Assembly (NCBI RefSeq): GCF_003945595.2 | Contig: NW_024104332.1 | Coordinates: forward strand, 3,720,001 to 3,784,000 | Source: Pipra filicauda | Taxonomy: Eukaryota > Chordata > Aves > Passeriformes > Pipridae | DNA: 64,000 nt | Reading direction: 5' to 3' | Shown here: positions 50,159 through 62,397 of the stretch, piece by piece | Numbering within the stretch: the first letter of the stretch is position 1 | Layout: every line of letters starts with the position of its first letter | The notes under the pieces: generated by a model | Database searches by the model: none | What the model was told of the DNA's origin: nothing | Seen by the model: the letters and a program-made list of their open reading frames with translations, nothing else | Position numbers and translations under genes: made by a program

Positions 50159-52582
50159 ACTCTGTGCCTGAGTGATAGCTAAGGTAAAGAGTAGGATGTC
50201 AAATGCAACAGAAAAGCCAAATATTTGTATTTTTTTTTAGTAATTGCTAGTTTTGAATTTATCATAGAGTGCAGGTGGCTGTTCTCCAGTACTACGTGGT
50301 TCTTGTTCTGAATGTCAGGCAGATGCCAGAAACAAGAATTTATTACTCCTTCATGTCTTTCTGTGGTTTGAGGTGCAGATGTAAAACATCAGCATTTCAT
50401 GGGGTTTGAATTTGTGGGTCACTTTCACAAGCTGTGAATTTATTTCCATCCAGAAAGGAATGGGAAAGGGAAATTATATGTAATGTTCCAAAGGATCGTT
50501 TTCAAAGGCTTACTGCTTGCTGTGTATTGGAGAAAGAAATGCCTGTCTATGCTACAATTATTTTGGGGAGTGTGTTGGGCAAGATATTCTTGTTATAGTT
50601 ATTCTTCATGCAAATACTTTAACCTGAAATAAAAAAATACCAAATTTATCCCATTTCTGCTAAAAAGGAGCCTCCCCTTCAGCATCAGTGGAGTGAACAC
50701 TGGCAGACAAGCTCATGGAGATCCCATGCAATAGTGCAGTCCTGCAGTGATAAAATTCTAGTGTTTTTTCAGCTTTTGATAAAAAAAAATACTGATGATG
50801 TTATTGAAAATATCTCATGGAGCTGTGTCCCTCCCTCACTCTCAGCAGTGCAGTCTCTCGTATAACACACAAACTTTAAATGCAGAAAAGCAGCTGTACT
50901 GTGGACTTTTTCAGCTGAGTTACTGAAATGGTTAGCAAGTTATAATAGAGATAATTCCCAAAATAATAGTTTTCACAGAAACTGAGCTAGGTAATACTTC
51001 TTTATTTTGAATTTGATTCTGTGCAGGATTTATTAGGCTCTTTCACTTGGAATAAGTTACACTGGTTGATTTTAAATTCTGCCTTGAATACAATATAAAT
51101 TCAGAAATCTTTCACAAAAAAGGAAGGAGTGAGATTAAAGTCACATTAAAAGAGCTAAAACTTCTTCTATCCTACTGCTGATGAGCTCAGAAGTGTTGTC
51201 ATTAATAAAAGCCAATAATAAAGCATGAAGGAGATAATATCCATGATAGGGAAAAAAACTTGCTTTCAAAAATTGTGATAAGTCATAATTCAGTACTAAG
51301 AAATGCAAAAGTTGTATTCTTTACTGTTTTCTCATAGATACATTCATGGAGTGTTTGCTAAGTCTTGGTGTTGAAACTGTGTTTTTGGTTTTCCAACCAC
51401 ACAGAAAAATGTCAGCCCCTTTTAAGGGTAAAAAGAAAGAAAATGGAGCTACATAACAAACAAATAGATTATTGAGGGTCACAAAGCATAATCACTCTTT
51501 TGCCCATCAGAGGTTAAATTGAAAGCCAAAGCTGCTGTGTCTGAAGGTCACTTGGTAGGAGCATCAGAGCATCTGAGGACACTGGTTATACTGGAGCAGA
51601 CACATTTTGGCTGTGAAAGAGGCAAGGCAGGAAGGAGATCCTAATTTTTACGTTGGATTATCCTATTTAAAGTCTCTTTTGCACGCAGGTGGTCTGTCTC
51701 TGCCAGGAAAGACTAGATTTCTTCTTGGCTCGAGTGGGCTTTTGGAATAAAGCTCTCTGACCTGGGCCATCTCCTGCTCCCATGTGACAGTTTGTAGCCA
51801 TTTAGCCACAGCTTTTGAAATATATAATCAATCAAGTTTCTGCTTGAGTTTCTATACTTTATTATGTGAATTTCTGTATTTTATTGTGGGAGTGAATGCT
51901 GGCAGCTGCCAATTATTTAAAATGCTCATCATGCAGCCCAATAACACCTAATTGATAAGGTCAAAACACACAGAGACTGACACGCACAATAAATGCTGAA
52001 GAGCCCAGAGAGGCACAGGTCTAAAATTCTGCCTCTAAGGAGGTCAAAATAAAGACATCTGTGTAACCATTTGCACGTGCTTCACCACTGATAACATGAC
52101 TGGTAACCCTGCAGCACGGGGTGGGGTCAATTAGTGGTCAGCTGGCATATTTTGGATGTTAAGGGTAAATTTTATGCTTAACAAGAAAACTCTGCCAGTC
52201 ACTTCAGTTACTAATGGCCCCTTTTACTCTCCTGCTCTAGACCTAACATTGTTTTAAGGTAGGTAGAATGCTTACCGGGTTTCTTGCTGGCCAGCCATGA
52301 AAGTTAGGAGATTGGATATGGTTTCTATTTTAATTCCACCAATGACAAGACTGCAGTGACTCGATTCTGTAAATTCTGCAATCGGTGTGGTTGGGTTGGG
52401 TTAGCAAAATTATTTTCTTACTTCTTTAGTTTTACCCAATGTGAGATAGAAAAAGTCTGTATGGGTGGCACCATTACATGTAGAGGAAAAAAAAATCTAT
52501 TACTGAGAAAGAAAAAAATCCCCCCAAGCCTCCAAAAAAACAACCCAAAATGTTTGGGCTGTTAGCTACCAAGAACTGGTAT

Positions 52583-52644
52583 CTGTTCTAATTATAATTG
52601 TACCGTTCTAATTATGTTCTAATTATAATTATACTGTTCTAATA
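52583..52644 (+). repeat. Short local tandem repeat (TTCTAATTATAATT)
   Basis: Units of the form GTTCTAATTATAATTGTAC, GTTCTAATTAT, GTTCTAATTATAATTATACT and GTTCTAATATG lie head to tail with truncations, about 62 bases in all. Confidence 0.85.
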
Positions 52645-53452
52645 TGAAAAAAAAAGCCGATTGTATTGGAAGTGTTTCTTCCTGTTCAGACAAAAAAGCA
52701 ACAAACAGACCCACACCCACAGAAAGCATACTTCACTAGAGAAAAAGTGAGAAAAGGTGTGGCACTGAGAGGAAAATTTGCAATTATTCTTTTTATGGAT
52801 CCAGATTTAGTGGCATTTTAGAGTAAGTGCCAGTTCTTGGTCCTATGCTTTTTTTCCAGTTTTTCTTTCTTGACTTGATCTTATCCAAAGTTTAAAAACC
52901 CTGACAGTTCTCAGTTTTAGTAACCACCAGCTGTGCACCGAGGAACTGAATCAAACGGGGGCCTTGCCTTCCCTGAGTAAGAGGAGTTTCTTACAAAGAT
53001 GTCCTTAACCTGGGAAGTGGCAGAGGGGACACGAAGTCTGGTTTGTTGGCAAGGATAAAAGATGAAATTTGACAGTTAATGTCCAGTTGTTTCCTCTTCA
53101 TTTTTCAAAGTCCTCATGTATGTAGATTCCAGAGCACACTTCAGCAGAAGATGCCTTCCTCAAGTTGCAACTTCTCATCGGATCTCTAAAATTCCTCTGG
53201 AAGGCACAAACATTAAAGGAAGCTAAAACAGAAGTTTGATGGTGTTCTTGGAAAAAATATTTGAGTATTAAAATTTGGAAAACTGCTCAAGACCTGGCTT
53301 TCAAATTTGGGTATTAAAAGTGGTGGTTAATCTGTTGCATATCTGGTGGTGCTGTTATTCAGCTCAGAAGGAGATGTAAGCTGACTTTTTCAAAGCACTG
53401 TTGTCATAGCCCATACCTCTGCCCTCAGTAACTCACTTTTCTGTTGTTCCAG

Positions 53453-53547
53453 AGAGAGACCTTTTTGGAGCAGAACCTTTTGACCCTTTTAGCTGTGGAG
53501 CAGGAGATTTCCCTCCAGACATTCAGTCCAAACTAGATGAGATGCAG
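53453..53547 (+). CDS. GULP1: GULP1 coding exon, DPF-type endocytic motif region (residues ~250-281)
   Basis: The exon is 95 bp. It starts with the last two bases of the split Lys codon after TGTTGTTCCAG and ends in phase 0 at CAG|GTAACT. It encodes (K)[19 protein letters not shown], then [21 protein letters not shown] carries DPF/FxDxF-like elements known in other adaptors to bind the AP-2 appendage, which agrees with the reported clathrin and endocytic links of GULP1. This function is an inference from motifs. Confidence 0.97.
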
Positions 53548-54281
53548 GTAACTACTGAGCTATGCAGTTCTCAATGGCTGCGTGCCTGTTCTTGGAATAC
53601 ATGTCTACATTGTTCTGAAAATGTATTCTAGGCTGTACACACAAATGCATAGAAAAAAGCCCCGTTTCTGACAATTCCTTTTGTAAGTATATCCCCTGGC
53701 CTTTGAGCTGGAGTTTGGGTTTGCATGAAGGGCCTTACCTGGTACTAATCTGGTCGACTGCACTAATGTAGGCTTTCTTCAGAATGGTTTGGGAAGCACT
53801 CCCTGGGAAGGGAGTGAGCAAGCTGAAGAACAGAGCTGATCCAAGAGCCCTACAGATCGTGTTACTCTTCAGTTCCAGCAATCATCACCATCCCAGTGTC
53901 CCCTCATCTTTCCCTCAGTGGCATCAGTTAGGTTTTCCATATCACTGGCATAGGAAAATATACGCGCTTACAGGGATAGGGCAATTTTCTGCTGCCCTCT
54001 TGGGCAATTAAACTTTTGAAAATTGATTCAGGAATTCCGAATTTGTGTGATTTTATCAGAAAATGTTTGTCGATTCTGAAACACTCCACAGTATCCATTC
54101 AGTTGTTGACCTAGTTTTAAAACAATTCTCGGAGAAAGCCCTCAAGTTTTGGAATAAATCACACTCTTCAGTCAGACTTTCCAAACTGCTAGCTCCTTGC
54201 CAGCTTGCTTATCTTTATTCTTTTTCAAGTAGCCTGCTGGCAAAAAGGAACACTGAAAATAATGGGAACTTGAATTTCTAG

Positions 54282-54431
54282 GACCCTGGATCTTCAGCAG
54301 AATGTGTTCCCACGGTTTCCAGCCCTCTTGTGTCTCAGAAGCCCACTGAGTCCAACAGCATTAGCCCTTGGGCTCCTTCTGTTCCTGTCTTTTTGCCTAG
54401 AGAGCAGCAGAAGCATTTCAAAATGACTTAA
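54282..54431 (+). CDS. GULP1: Weak candidate alternative 3'-terminal coding exon of GULP1
   Basis: After GAATTTCTAG the frame that would continue from the phase-0 exon at 53453-53547 is open for 49 codons to a TAA. The product starts DPGSSAECVPTVSSPLVSQ, continues KPTESNSISPWAPSVPVFLP and ends QQKHFKMT. It is as Ser/Pro-rich as real GULP1 tail sequence. Against it: the acceptor lacks a good pyrimidine tract, there is no donor within the frame, and the nearest poly(A)-like hexamer downstream is an ATTAAA at 54694. It would replace the conserved final 23 residues. I consider it a hypothesis only. Confidence 0.25.
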   Translation, partial: DPGSSAECVPTVSSPLVSQKPTESNSISPWAPSVPVFLPREQQKHFKMT

Positions 54432-57400
54432 CTAAGATTTAAATACCATTTAATTTCCCGAGTAAACTTTTTTAATTCCTATTCATTGTGAAATTCTCTT
54501 TTCCTTGTCAGTTTAGAATGGTGCCACTGACAAACTCCACGCAGTGTGACATAAGAAATTTAGCTTCTTGGTCCCCTGTACTCTGCCCCACGTAATTTCA
54601 AAGAGCAACTAAAAACCAAAACTGGCTTCTTTGCAATTCCAACAAATATTCCTGTGTTTTATGAGTGTTATAATGTTGTTACTAAGCCATTTAATTAAAA
54701 AAAAAAATCTTACAGCACTCACATTGATATATATCAAAGTTTCCTTTGTCTACAGCCCATTTTAGGGAAAAGTATAATGTAGCAACTGTGGCTATTGGGA
54801 ATAATCCTATGTCGATATTTAAATGTCACACACTAAGAGTTCCTGTTACAGGTAGTGTTTTGACAGAGTTTTGAATTGTTAGCCTATAATGTTGCAAAGT
54901 GCTGTCACCTCATAAAGCATCAGGGAATAGAACAGTAAAGGTCTTTATCAAAGATGTTGAAGTCATAAAATGAAAATCTCCCATTATTGTCCATACTCTC
55001 TTGACCTAAAAAAAGCAAACAATCAATAACCAAACCCTCCAAGCATTAGGGTGTTACTGTGTCCTATTGCACAGGAAGTCATGTCAGTCTTATATACCCT
55101 GGTATTTTCCCTGAAAATTGATTAGTGGGCCTTGATGTAGACACAAAACTCATCATGTATAATCCAACTGAGAAAAAAGTGCAAAGCTGAAAGGGTATGA
55201 AAAGAAAGCATATTCTAACTTTGGCCAAAGCAAAGGCTGTGTGCAGTTATTTTACTGTGTGGTTGCTGCAAAATACAGATTAAAACATGTTTTTCCTAAC
55301 ATCTCTTTTATCTTCTTGTGCTTTCCTGGTCACACAGCGTCAGCGATGGTTGGTATATCATATTTTAATAATGGTATTTAAAGCATTTACAATTGAAATG
55401 TGCATGTGTTTATCATGTGTTTTTATTTTTGTGTATATGTGTTTATATATAAAAGCTTTTAAGATTTATGTTTTATACATAAACCTCTAAGTCAGGGTCA
55501 TTTTCACTTTTAGCTGCCTACAATTTTTAAGCTAGGGAGCAGCTGACTGTACTTTTCTTTAGACGGTCTTATCAGGTGCTAATACTAAGCCTTCATTTTC
55601 GTTGCTGTTTGTTTTCTTGTGTACTAATGAAATCCCCAGTTCTCACTATCAAGTTGACATTAGTGAAATGGTTTAAGCAAAACCTTTGACACATAGATTG
55701 TTGTGCCAGTACAGCCCTACTTGTGAACGTATTTTTATTTGCAAATAATTATTTAAGGGTTTGCGATGAGACTCAACAGTTGTTAGACACACAGCCTGTA
55801 AGATGGAAGGTGAAATGGGCTCTGCAAAAGGTAAAAGCACAGAAAATGTAATGTGCTCTGGGAAATCCAACATGAAGAATGATGAAACAAAAATGTTGGC
55901 CTGTTTTCTTCTCTGAAACACGAAGTGAAGGAATCTTCGCTTTATGAAAGTGCAGCTTGAGTGTCAGTAATTATGTTTTCCACCAAATATATAAAGGTAA
56001 GTTGCTTACAGACACTTATAAGAGTTCAAAGTATAAACTTACCCCAGGAGGGTATTAAATACAGCTCCTCCTTGCACTGAGGATGGCCAGCAGGCTGCCT
56101 CACCACCAGCCTCGCAGGAGCAGCTCAGTCCAGACTCTCACCCTGTTTCTCACACAGAGCCTCAGCAAACATGCCCCAGTGTGCAGGAAAGCTGTCCTGA
56201 CATACACTCGTGTTGGAAGGTGTGATTTGTAGCCAAAATGGGAGAGGAAAGCCCAGCACAGAAGAGGCACTGGAAAATAAACTCTCAAGTAGTGGATGCT
56301 TTTCCTTTGCATCCAATATTCTGGACTTAATGAGATACCAGATGAAGTTCTCCAGCTCCTGGGCGAACACTTTTTATTTTTAAACTTCAAAGAGGATCCA
56401 AATTTCACATTTTAGCTTTCTATTCTGTTTCTCAGTCCAATCCCTGTTGATCTTTTTGGAGAGCTCAGAACTCAAACGTGCTGAGATGTGACTTTTACAG
56501 CTCAGGCCTCTCTCTGATGACTATCCAACCTCCTGTTTCCCTGCACTCTTACGCTGAAACATATTTTCATCTTTGTTTTGACTGTATCCACACATTAATA
56601 AAATGAATGTCTATTTTCCCAGAAATCTTACAGTGAGGAGAAGTTTCCTTGGATTGTGAATCATAGCAGCAGCTGCTGCTATAATTCATTAAAATCCCAA
56701 GGTAGTTAATATCATAAAGCTTCCAGGAGCTACAAGCCATTCTTCTTGGATGTCCCAAAGCTGTCAGTAGGCTTGACATCTTTCCATTTGAAATAAGTTA
56801 TGCTCAACCCTCTAAATAATCTTCTCAGAGACATGTAACTTCATCATTGCTTCACTGGGTTTGTGCTGACTTAAGCTCAGACTGAAGTCAGTGTGCAGTG
56901 ATAAACGAGTTAACCTCAGAGCCATAAGGTGGACTTTGGCAAATTTATCAGCTGATAAAATGGAAGTTCTTTGTCTTTTATTATTTACTGGTTTTAACCA
57001 GAATAGCTCAGGTCTTCTTATCACTGACACCATTAAAAAAAAAAAAGGGAATTCTGGAAGATGGATTGGTTGTGAAAGCAAACTTTGTTCCTCTCTTTAA
57101 GGGACCAATCATTTCCTTTACTACAATACTGTTACTTATTGGGCTAACTAAGGTGTTCAGTCCTTCTGTTAAATTGCCTTTAAAGCAAAAAAAAAACTTA
57201 CTTGACACTGTCATCATGGGGATATGAGCACAGAAACAGGGCACAATACAGATGCACATTTCATAGCCTGTTCCGTTCCCACTCCTGGCCAGTACCAGGG
57301 GCTGGTCTTTTTCCGTATTCCCTGAAAATCAGCAGATGGAGAGATTCTTCTGACCATATAAAAATTCGTGACCAAACAGGACTTTCTGTTTTCTGAACCT

Positions 57401-57510
57401 TTAAAGTACAGGAAGCCATAGGACACATGGTTTATAATGAATGGGCATGTTATGCTAGGAACAAATATTATTAGAAGCTGAAGTGTCTGAATTCCACAAG
57501 GCAAAATAAT

Positions 57511-57650
57511 TGAAATGCTGTGCATTAAATTAGTGATGCACTTTATATATATATATATATATATACATAAAACATGGTTACCAAGAGCTTATTATATATG
57601 TCATTTAAAAAAAAATCTACCTAACAAATTAGTAGAGTTTATTAGAAAAA
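57511..57650 (+). repeat. Source copy of a segment repeated at 59346
   Basis: The segment runs from TGAAATGCTGTGCATTAAAT through a TA run and AAGAGCTTATTATATATGTC to GTTTATTAGAAAAA. It has no flanking direct repeats here, which suggests this is the original. The second copy differs by a shorter TA run and about five base changes. Confidence 0.85.
57544..57565. repeat. TA microsatellite (about 11 units)
   Basis: An uninterrupted TA run inside the source segment of the local transposition; the copy at 59346 has a shorter run. Confidence 0.95.
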
Positions 57651-57816
57651 GAATCGTAATTTATAATCTGCTTGGTCATTCCAACTGACCTCCTTATTAC
57701 TACAGCTGTGAATGCTGAGTTCAAAGTAGGCATTGGCTGTTTGATGGCTACTTTAATGGTCATACATCAGCTTCAATTAGGAGCCATAACACCAGAGAGA
57801 CCTGTGCAGTTCAGAT

Positions 57817-57864
57817 GTATATATATGTGTGTATATATATATATATATTATATATATATATATA
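57817..57864. repeat. TA/TG microsatellite
   Basis: TATATATATGTGTG is followed by two TA blocks joined by a TATTATA junction, about 48 bases. Confidence 0.95.
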
Positions 57865-58485
57865 ACCTATAGTCCTGAAAAGCACATGTAGCACTCAGTG
57901 TTCTGCACTGTTGGGAGAATTACAGCATAGGATTCTGACTCTGTTATCTGCATAATTCACAATTCTACTCTGGGTGTAAAGGAGACAAAGCCTTGTCTTC
58001 CCATGGCTTGCTTGACTACAGCTGATTGGATAATTTTTTTTTTTAATTATATCATATATTTAGCACAGTATAATTTTGGAGATTCCAAAAACTATCTAAG
58101 AATCTGGAGTTATTTTGCAAAACCTGCGGGATTAGGAATGGTGAGGGCTGTGGGAGAGCTGAAGTCCAAGCTTTCCTGATCTTTGGAAATTTGATTGCAA
58201 TCACTTGGCCAAGGAGTCTACTGGATGGAAATATTTTGATCACTTTTTTTTTCCTTTAGAGCGTTGCAATGCAGCTTTCCTTGGTTTATACCCCTACACA
58301 CTTACCCTGTACTTAAATATTCTTGAGGAAAAAAGTGTGGATTTTACATTCCTTTAAAACATGAAAATACCCAGGTGGCAGTCTGGATTGCCTTGATGTC
58401 CTCTCTATGCCCTAGGGCTTTTTTGACCTTGTGGTTGTCATGGAATTTTGGGCCTACTAGTAAGTGCAGTATCCATTTGCTTACA

Positions 58486-58537
58486 GGTTGCACTTGATGA
58501 TCCTTGTGGGTCCCTTCCAATTCAGAATATTCTATGG
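58486..58537 (+). mobile_element. CR1 LINE 3' tip
   Basis: GGTTGCACTTGATGATCCTT, GGGTCCCTTCCAATTCAGAA and TATTCTATGG match the final ~50 bases of avian CR1. Only the tip can be recognised; the preceding ~100 bases may be an older extension. Confidence 0.75.
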
Positions 58538-59327
58538 CCTGTGAATGCAACTGGTGACAGCACCTGGCAACCACAGCACTGATTTCTTCTAGAACAGACA
58601 ATAGTTCGTTAGGATAATAAAGTTAAAAAGCTTTTCCGATAATTATGATGCAGAAAGAGGGGCAGTGTATTAATGGATTAGCATTGATCGCAAAGGTGTG
58701 GAAATGTGATTGTTTTAAATGCAAAATATCACAGCTTAAAAGAGGAGGAGGAGGAAACAGGGGTGGGGGGAAAGCGGCCGGAGTGAAGTTGCAAAAGGAA
58801 AGGTCATGGTTCTTCAAGAAACTGTTCCAAGTAAAGTCATAGCAAACACGAACGGTGTGGTAAGTAACAAAATATCCATTTATGTGGAATAAAACAAAAA
58901 TTTAAAAGCTCCACCTGATCAACACAAGAGCAGTGAGATGTGTGTGCTTCCAAAATGCATAATCTGATTTGCTCTTAGCTGGCTGGGAAAAGGGTGTTGG
59001 AAGTGCAGCTATTTAAGACACCAACAAACAGTGCTTAAATGTACAGAAGAAAGGTAAGAGCACATGGGGCAGGAATGGGACATGTGTTTAGTGAAGGGTC
59101 TCTGCTTGTTAAACCACTGTCTGTTCTGCTATTGCAGCTGATCAAGCATCCTCAGGTCTAAGCAACAACTATCCCTTTTACAACCTCAAAACTGGAAGCG
59201 GCCTTTAGATACTTTAAAAGTTCTGCACTTCAGGCACACTCTAACTGTGGGGTTTACAATTGAACAGATTAGACTGTAGGGCACAGTCTCTGTGTTTGAG
59301 CAGTCCTCCTTTGACTGCAGTTACATC

Positions 59328-59497
59328 ATTTACCCTTTGGGTAAATGAAATGCTGTGCATTAAATTAGTGATGCATTTTATATATATATATAAAACATGA
59401 TTACTAAGAGCTTATTATATATGTCATTTAAAAAAATCTACCTAACAAATTATTAGAGTTTATTAGAAAAAAAAAATTTACCCTTTGGGTAAATGAA
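59328..59497 (+). mobile_element. Locally copied segment flanked by a 22-bp target-site duplication
   Basis: The insert (unique part ~59350-59475) repeats 57511-57650 and ends in a run of about ten A. It is flanked by two identical 22-base copies of ATTTACCCTTTGGGTAAATG plus AA, at 59328-59349 and 59476-59497. The duplicated target is itself a dyad: ATTTACCC, TTT, GGGTAAAT. The A tail and direct repeats resemble reverse-transcribed insertion; the 4-base TGAA microhomology at the 5' junction also allows templated break repair. Confidence 0.85.
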
Positions 59498-61231
59498 CAA
59501 TGCCTGTTTATAACATGATGTGTTCGACTTGGAATTTTACCCCCCATTTTCTTGAAATATCTTCTGCGCTGAATGTTCTTCCTTTTAGTCCTTTGAAAAA
59601 ATACAGACCAAAAAAACCAAGGAGTATAAAAAGTCAAATACCCCAGTGAGCCTTGGCAGCAGCACCGTGTCACCCAGGTAGAGCAAATAGGGTAGCACAG
59701 CTGGGGAACATTTACACCACCGTGCTGCTACTGGCTCATCATCTCAAAGTATGGATCTGCTTTTAGGAAAATTTAACTTTTACTTGGAAGTTTAGTAACT
59801 ATTGCCAGGAGGTTTGTTCTGTTTCTCAGCATTACTCTGCTGAGAGCAGTGGTCAATGAGGTTATTTGATATTTGTGCTCTTTTAAAATTCTAGCCTATG
59901 ATTTGAATTTGTCTGACATGAAGCTGGTTTGACATGGGATTTATCTTCTAAAACCTAAAGGTATGATCTTGAGGTACTGCTGTGCCTTATGAGCCAACGA
60001 CTTGAGTTTATGCCCAGTCCAAGGACGGACTGCTTTACAAAAAAATTTATTTCATTTACAAGATGTTTGCGTGATGAAAGGACCTATTTTTTGATTTCAT
60101 AGCACACAACCAGCATTCTCTCACTGAACTGTGTGCTAAGACAACACTGAACTGAGCATTGTGACAGCTGCCACTGGAGCTGATGTTCTTGTGCCACTTC
60201 TATTCAGAACCCTTGGTTCCAATTGCTTGTAGATCCAAAGGACTTTCACACAACAGACTGAAATTTTCTTGACTCAAGGGTGACTTTTCTCTTGAAGGTC
60301 AGGCCGCAATTATTCAGCTTATTTTAAAAGGAAAAGAGAAATGAGAACAAGGGCACTTCTCCTGTGTTAAAAATGCAGTTATTACCTTAGAACTGATGCA
60401 AACAAAGTACCTTTTGAAAGCCAAGCACTTACAAAGCATACAAAAAAAGGTACCTGCAAAATTAATTTCTTTTCAATAGAGGAGGTGGTAACATTTAGCT
60501 TATAACCATTTTAGTGTTTCTACTAATAAAACTAAGTGAGTAAAAAGAGGAATTTTGGTGTGAACTTTTAAAGACATTCATTGCACTTTCTAAAGACCAT
60601 TTTATTTTATTTCACTGAATTACATGCCTTTAAAATGTGCAGTTTGTTCATTTGGAGTAGAGTAAGTATGATTTTGCCTTTTTCGTGGAACTCAGATGGC
60701 AGTGGGCAATTAAACTCCTGTTAATTTAACTGCACAGGGGGTGATTCCAAACTGACCTCTGAGATGTTGTACAGTACTTTTTGTTGGACTGCTCTTAAGA
60801 TATTACTGAATGTAGAAGACATCTGGGATTAGTAACAATGATCATGTCTTACTTGTGTTTTTAAAGTATAAGTTTAGTAAACTCTTTGCTTATATAACCC
60901 TAATCTTTCTTGCTTGTAAACAACGTTGAATTTTACTCAGTAACAACATGGTGCAAGTCAAGCTTGTTTGTTTTTCTGTCAACCTGTGTACATGAATATT
61001 CAATGTTGTTTTTCTATAGTATTTTCTTCATTTTATATACATATTGTGTTTATTTTGTTGTATGACATATATGTTTTTTAGTTAACCACTAAGACTTACT
61101 AAAACTTGGCCGACCAAATAATGTAAATGTTTGTGAATTCAGTCTGAAATATCCTTGCAGTTTTTAAAAAGAGAGTACAATCCTCCAGAACTCACTTTCC
61201 TTTTTACTAACTATGTCTTGTTTTATTGCAG

Positions 61232-61303
61232 GAGGGGTTCAAAATGGGATTAACCCTTGAAGGCACAGTATTTTGTCTTGACCCACTAGACAGCAGGTGC
61301 TGA
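61232..61303 (+). CDS. GULP1: GULP1 last coding exon with stop (residues ~282-304)
   Basis: After TTTATTGCAG, 72 bases encode [20 protein letters not shown], then SRC and TGA (61301-61303). The phase fits the CAG end of the exon at 53453-53547. Total coding in the window is 274 residues, which with the missing ~30 N-terminal ones gives the family's normal 304. The exon continues into the 3' UTR without an intron that I can see. Confidence 0.97.
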   Translation, partial: EGFKMGLTLEGTVFCLDPLDSRC

Positions 61304-61505
61304 TGCCAAGAGAGTAAATGTGAAATTCCTACACAGTGGGTGTTTTTTATTCCTGAACACGTACTCACAGATGCTACCCAATGTGCCAAAAATTGCTTTT
61401 TTTCAACATTTAAGCTCTTGTGAGGTTTGCTTCTGTAAAAATCCAACTTTGTCCCAGTCTTCCCCTGTACAAATGTAAAAAGTTGTATTTGTTTATGAAT
61501 TATGA

Positions 61506-61511
61506 ATTAAA
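61506..61511 (+). terminator. Proximal poly(A) signal ATTAAA
   Basis: ATTAAA is followed within 10-25 bases by a T/G-rich stretch (GTTGTCGTGTTTCTTTCTCT), the arrangement of a usable cleavage site. It would give a ~220-base 3' UTR. Confidence 0.5.
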
Positions 61512-62391
61512 TTACGTTGTCGTGTTTCTTTCTCTTGCACTTTGGCCCGAGTTTACTACACTTTGTGACCATTAGCTTGGGAAAGTTCTTCAGAAAGGTC
61601 ACACATACCTCTCTCTGTTTGCAAACGTGCAGGCATGATTTTTCACATAATACTTTACCTGGCAGTATTTTGAAATTCTGCTTTTAAGGCATTATTTAGT
61701 ATTCAAGCAGTAAAATTATTAGTATCTGCTACAAAAAAATTCAATTTGCAGTGAAAAAGCATAAAATACTAGCCATTATTATATGCTTCAAAGGTAAATC
61801 TGGATGCAGTATAATTGATTTTCATTACTGTGTGTGGTTACTATGCTGTATATGTGTTGATATTAGTTTATGAAATCCAAATTTTAGGTCCTTTAATTCA
61901 AGTTTTAGAAACTAACAAATTGTCAGTCTGCTAATTAGCACTTAATGAGCCTGGAAGAACTGCTAAATTGCAGGATGGACAAAGTAACTGCCCTTTGTTT
62001 TGATATTTTATAGCTGAACTGTAAAGTATGTAATTTGGAATCCATTACATGCTAACCACAACTTCAAAAGGAAGATTATGGTCTTGCATTTTCTTAGGAA
62101 TTTATGTAATTTTGTACATAATAAGCAGGCACTGGGCTCAGATCTCTAATTGCTTTCGACACCTGAGTGTTTACAGTCAGGCTCTGTTGAGTATTTTTTC
62201 ACTATCTGCTTTTATGTTACATGTCTTTAATTTTGAAGCTTACTGCAAAGAATTCAGTATAAGTTCGTGAGTTCTTCATACCCACTGGGTTGTTCATGTT
62301 ACACAAATACCTGCACGCCAAAATTTTCAGCTGCTGGTGAGTTGAGTGCTGACCTATCTATGCACACTCTTCATTGATCTTTAGCTTAAGC

Positions 62392-62397
62392 AATAAA
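62392..62397 (+). terminator. Middle poly(A) signal AATAAA
   Basis: A canonical hexamer in the 3' UTR; the downstream T/G element is weak, so its use is uncertain. Confidence 0.35.

Larger units (their letters stand above)
46082..53452 (+). other. GULP1: GULP1 intron (7.4 kb)
   Basis: It starts GTAAGTTTT and ends TGTTGTTCCAG. Contents: a 15-bp direct repeat (46552-46581), a 22-bp perfect palindrome in an AT-rich patch (47241-47262), the largest CR1 copy of the window (49556-50158) and a local tandem repeat of TTCTAATTATAATT (52583-52644). A 117-codon minus-strand open frame at 48264-48617 is unassigned. Confidence 0.8.
53548..61231 (+). other. GULP1: GULP1 last intron (7.7 kb)
   Basis: It starts GTAACTACT and ends TTTATTGCAG. 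It contains a candidate alternative terminal exon (54282-54431), the source (57511-57650) and copy (59346-59475) of a transposed segment, TA microsatellites (57544-57565, 57817-57864) and a CR1 3' tip (58486-58537). The rest is AT-rich without recognisable genes. Confidence 0.8.
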
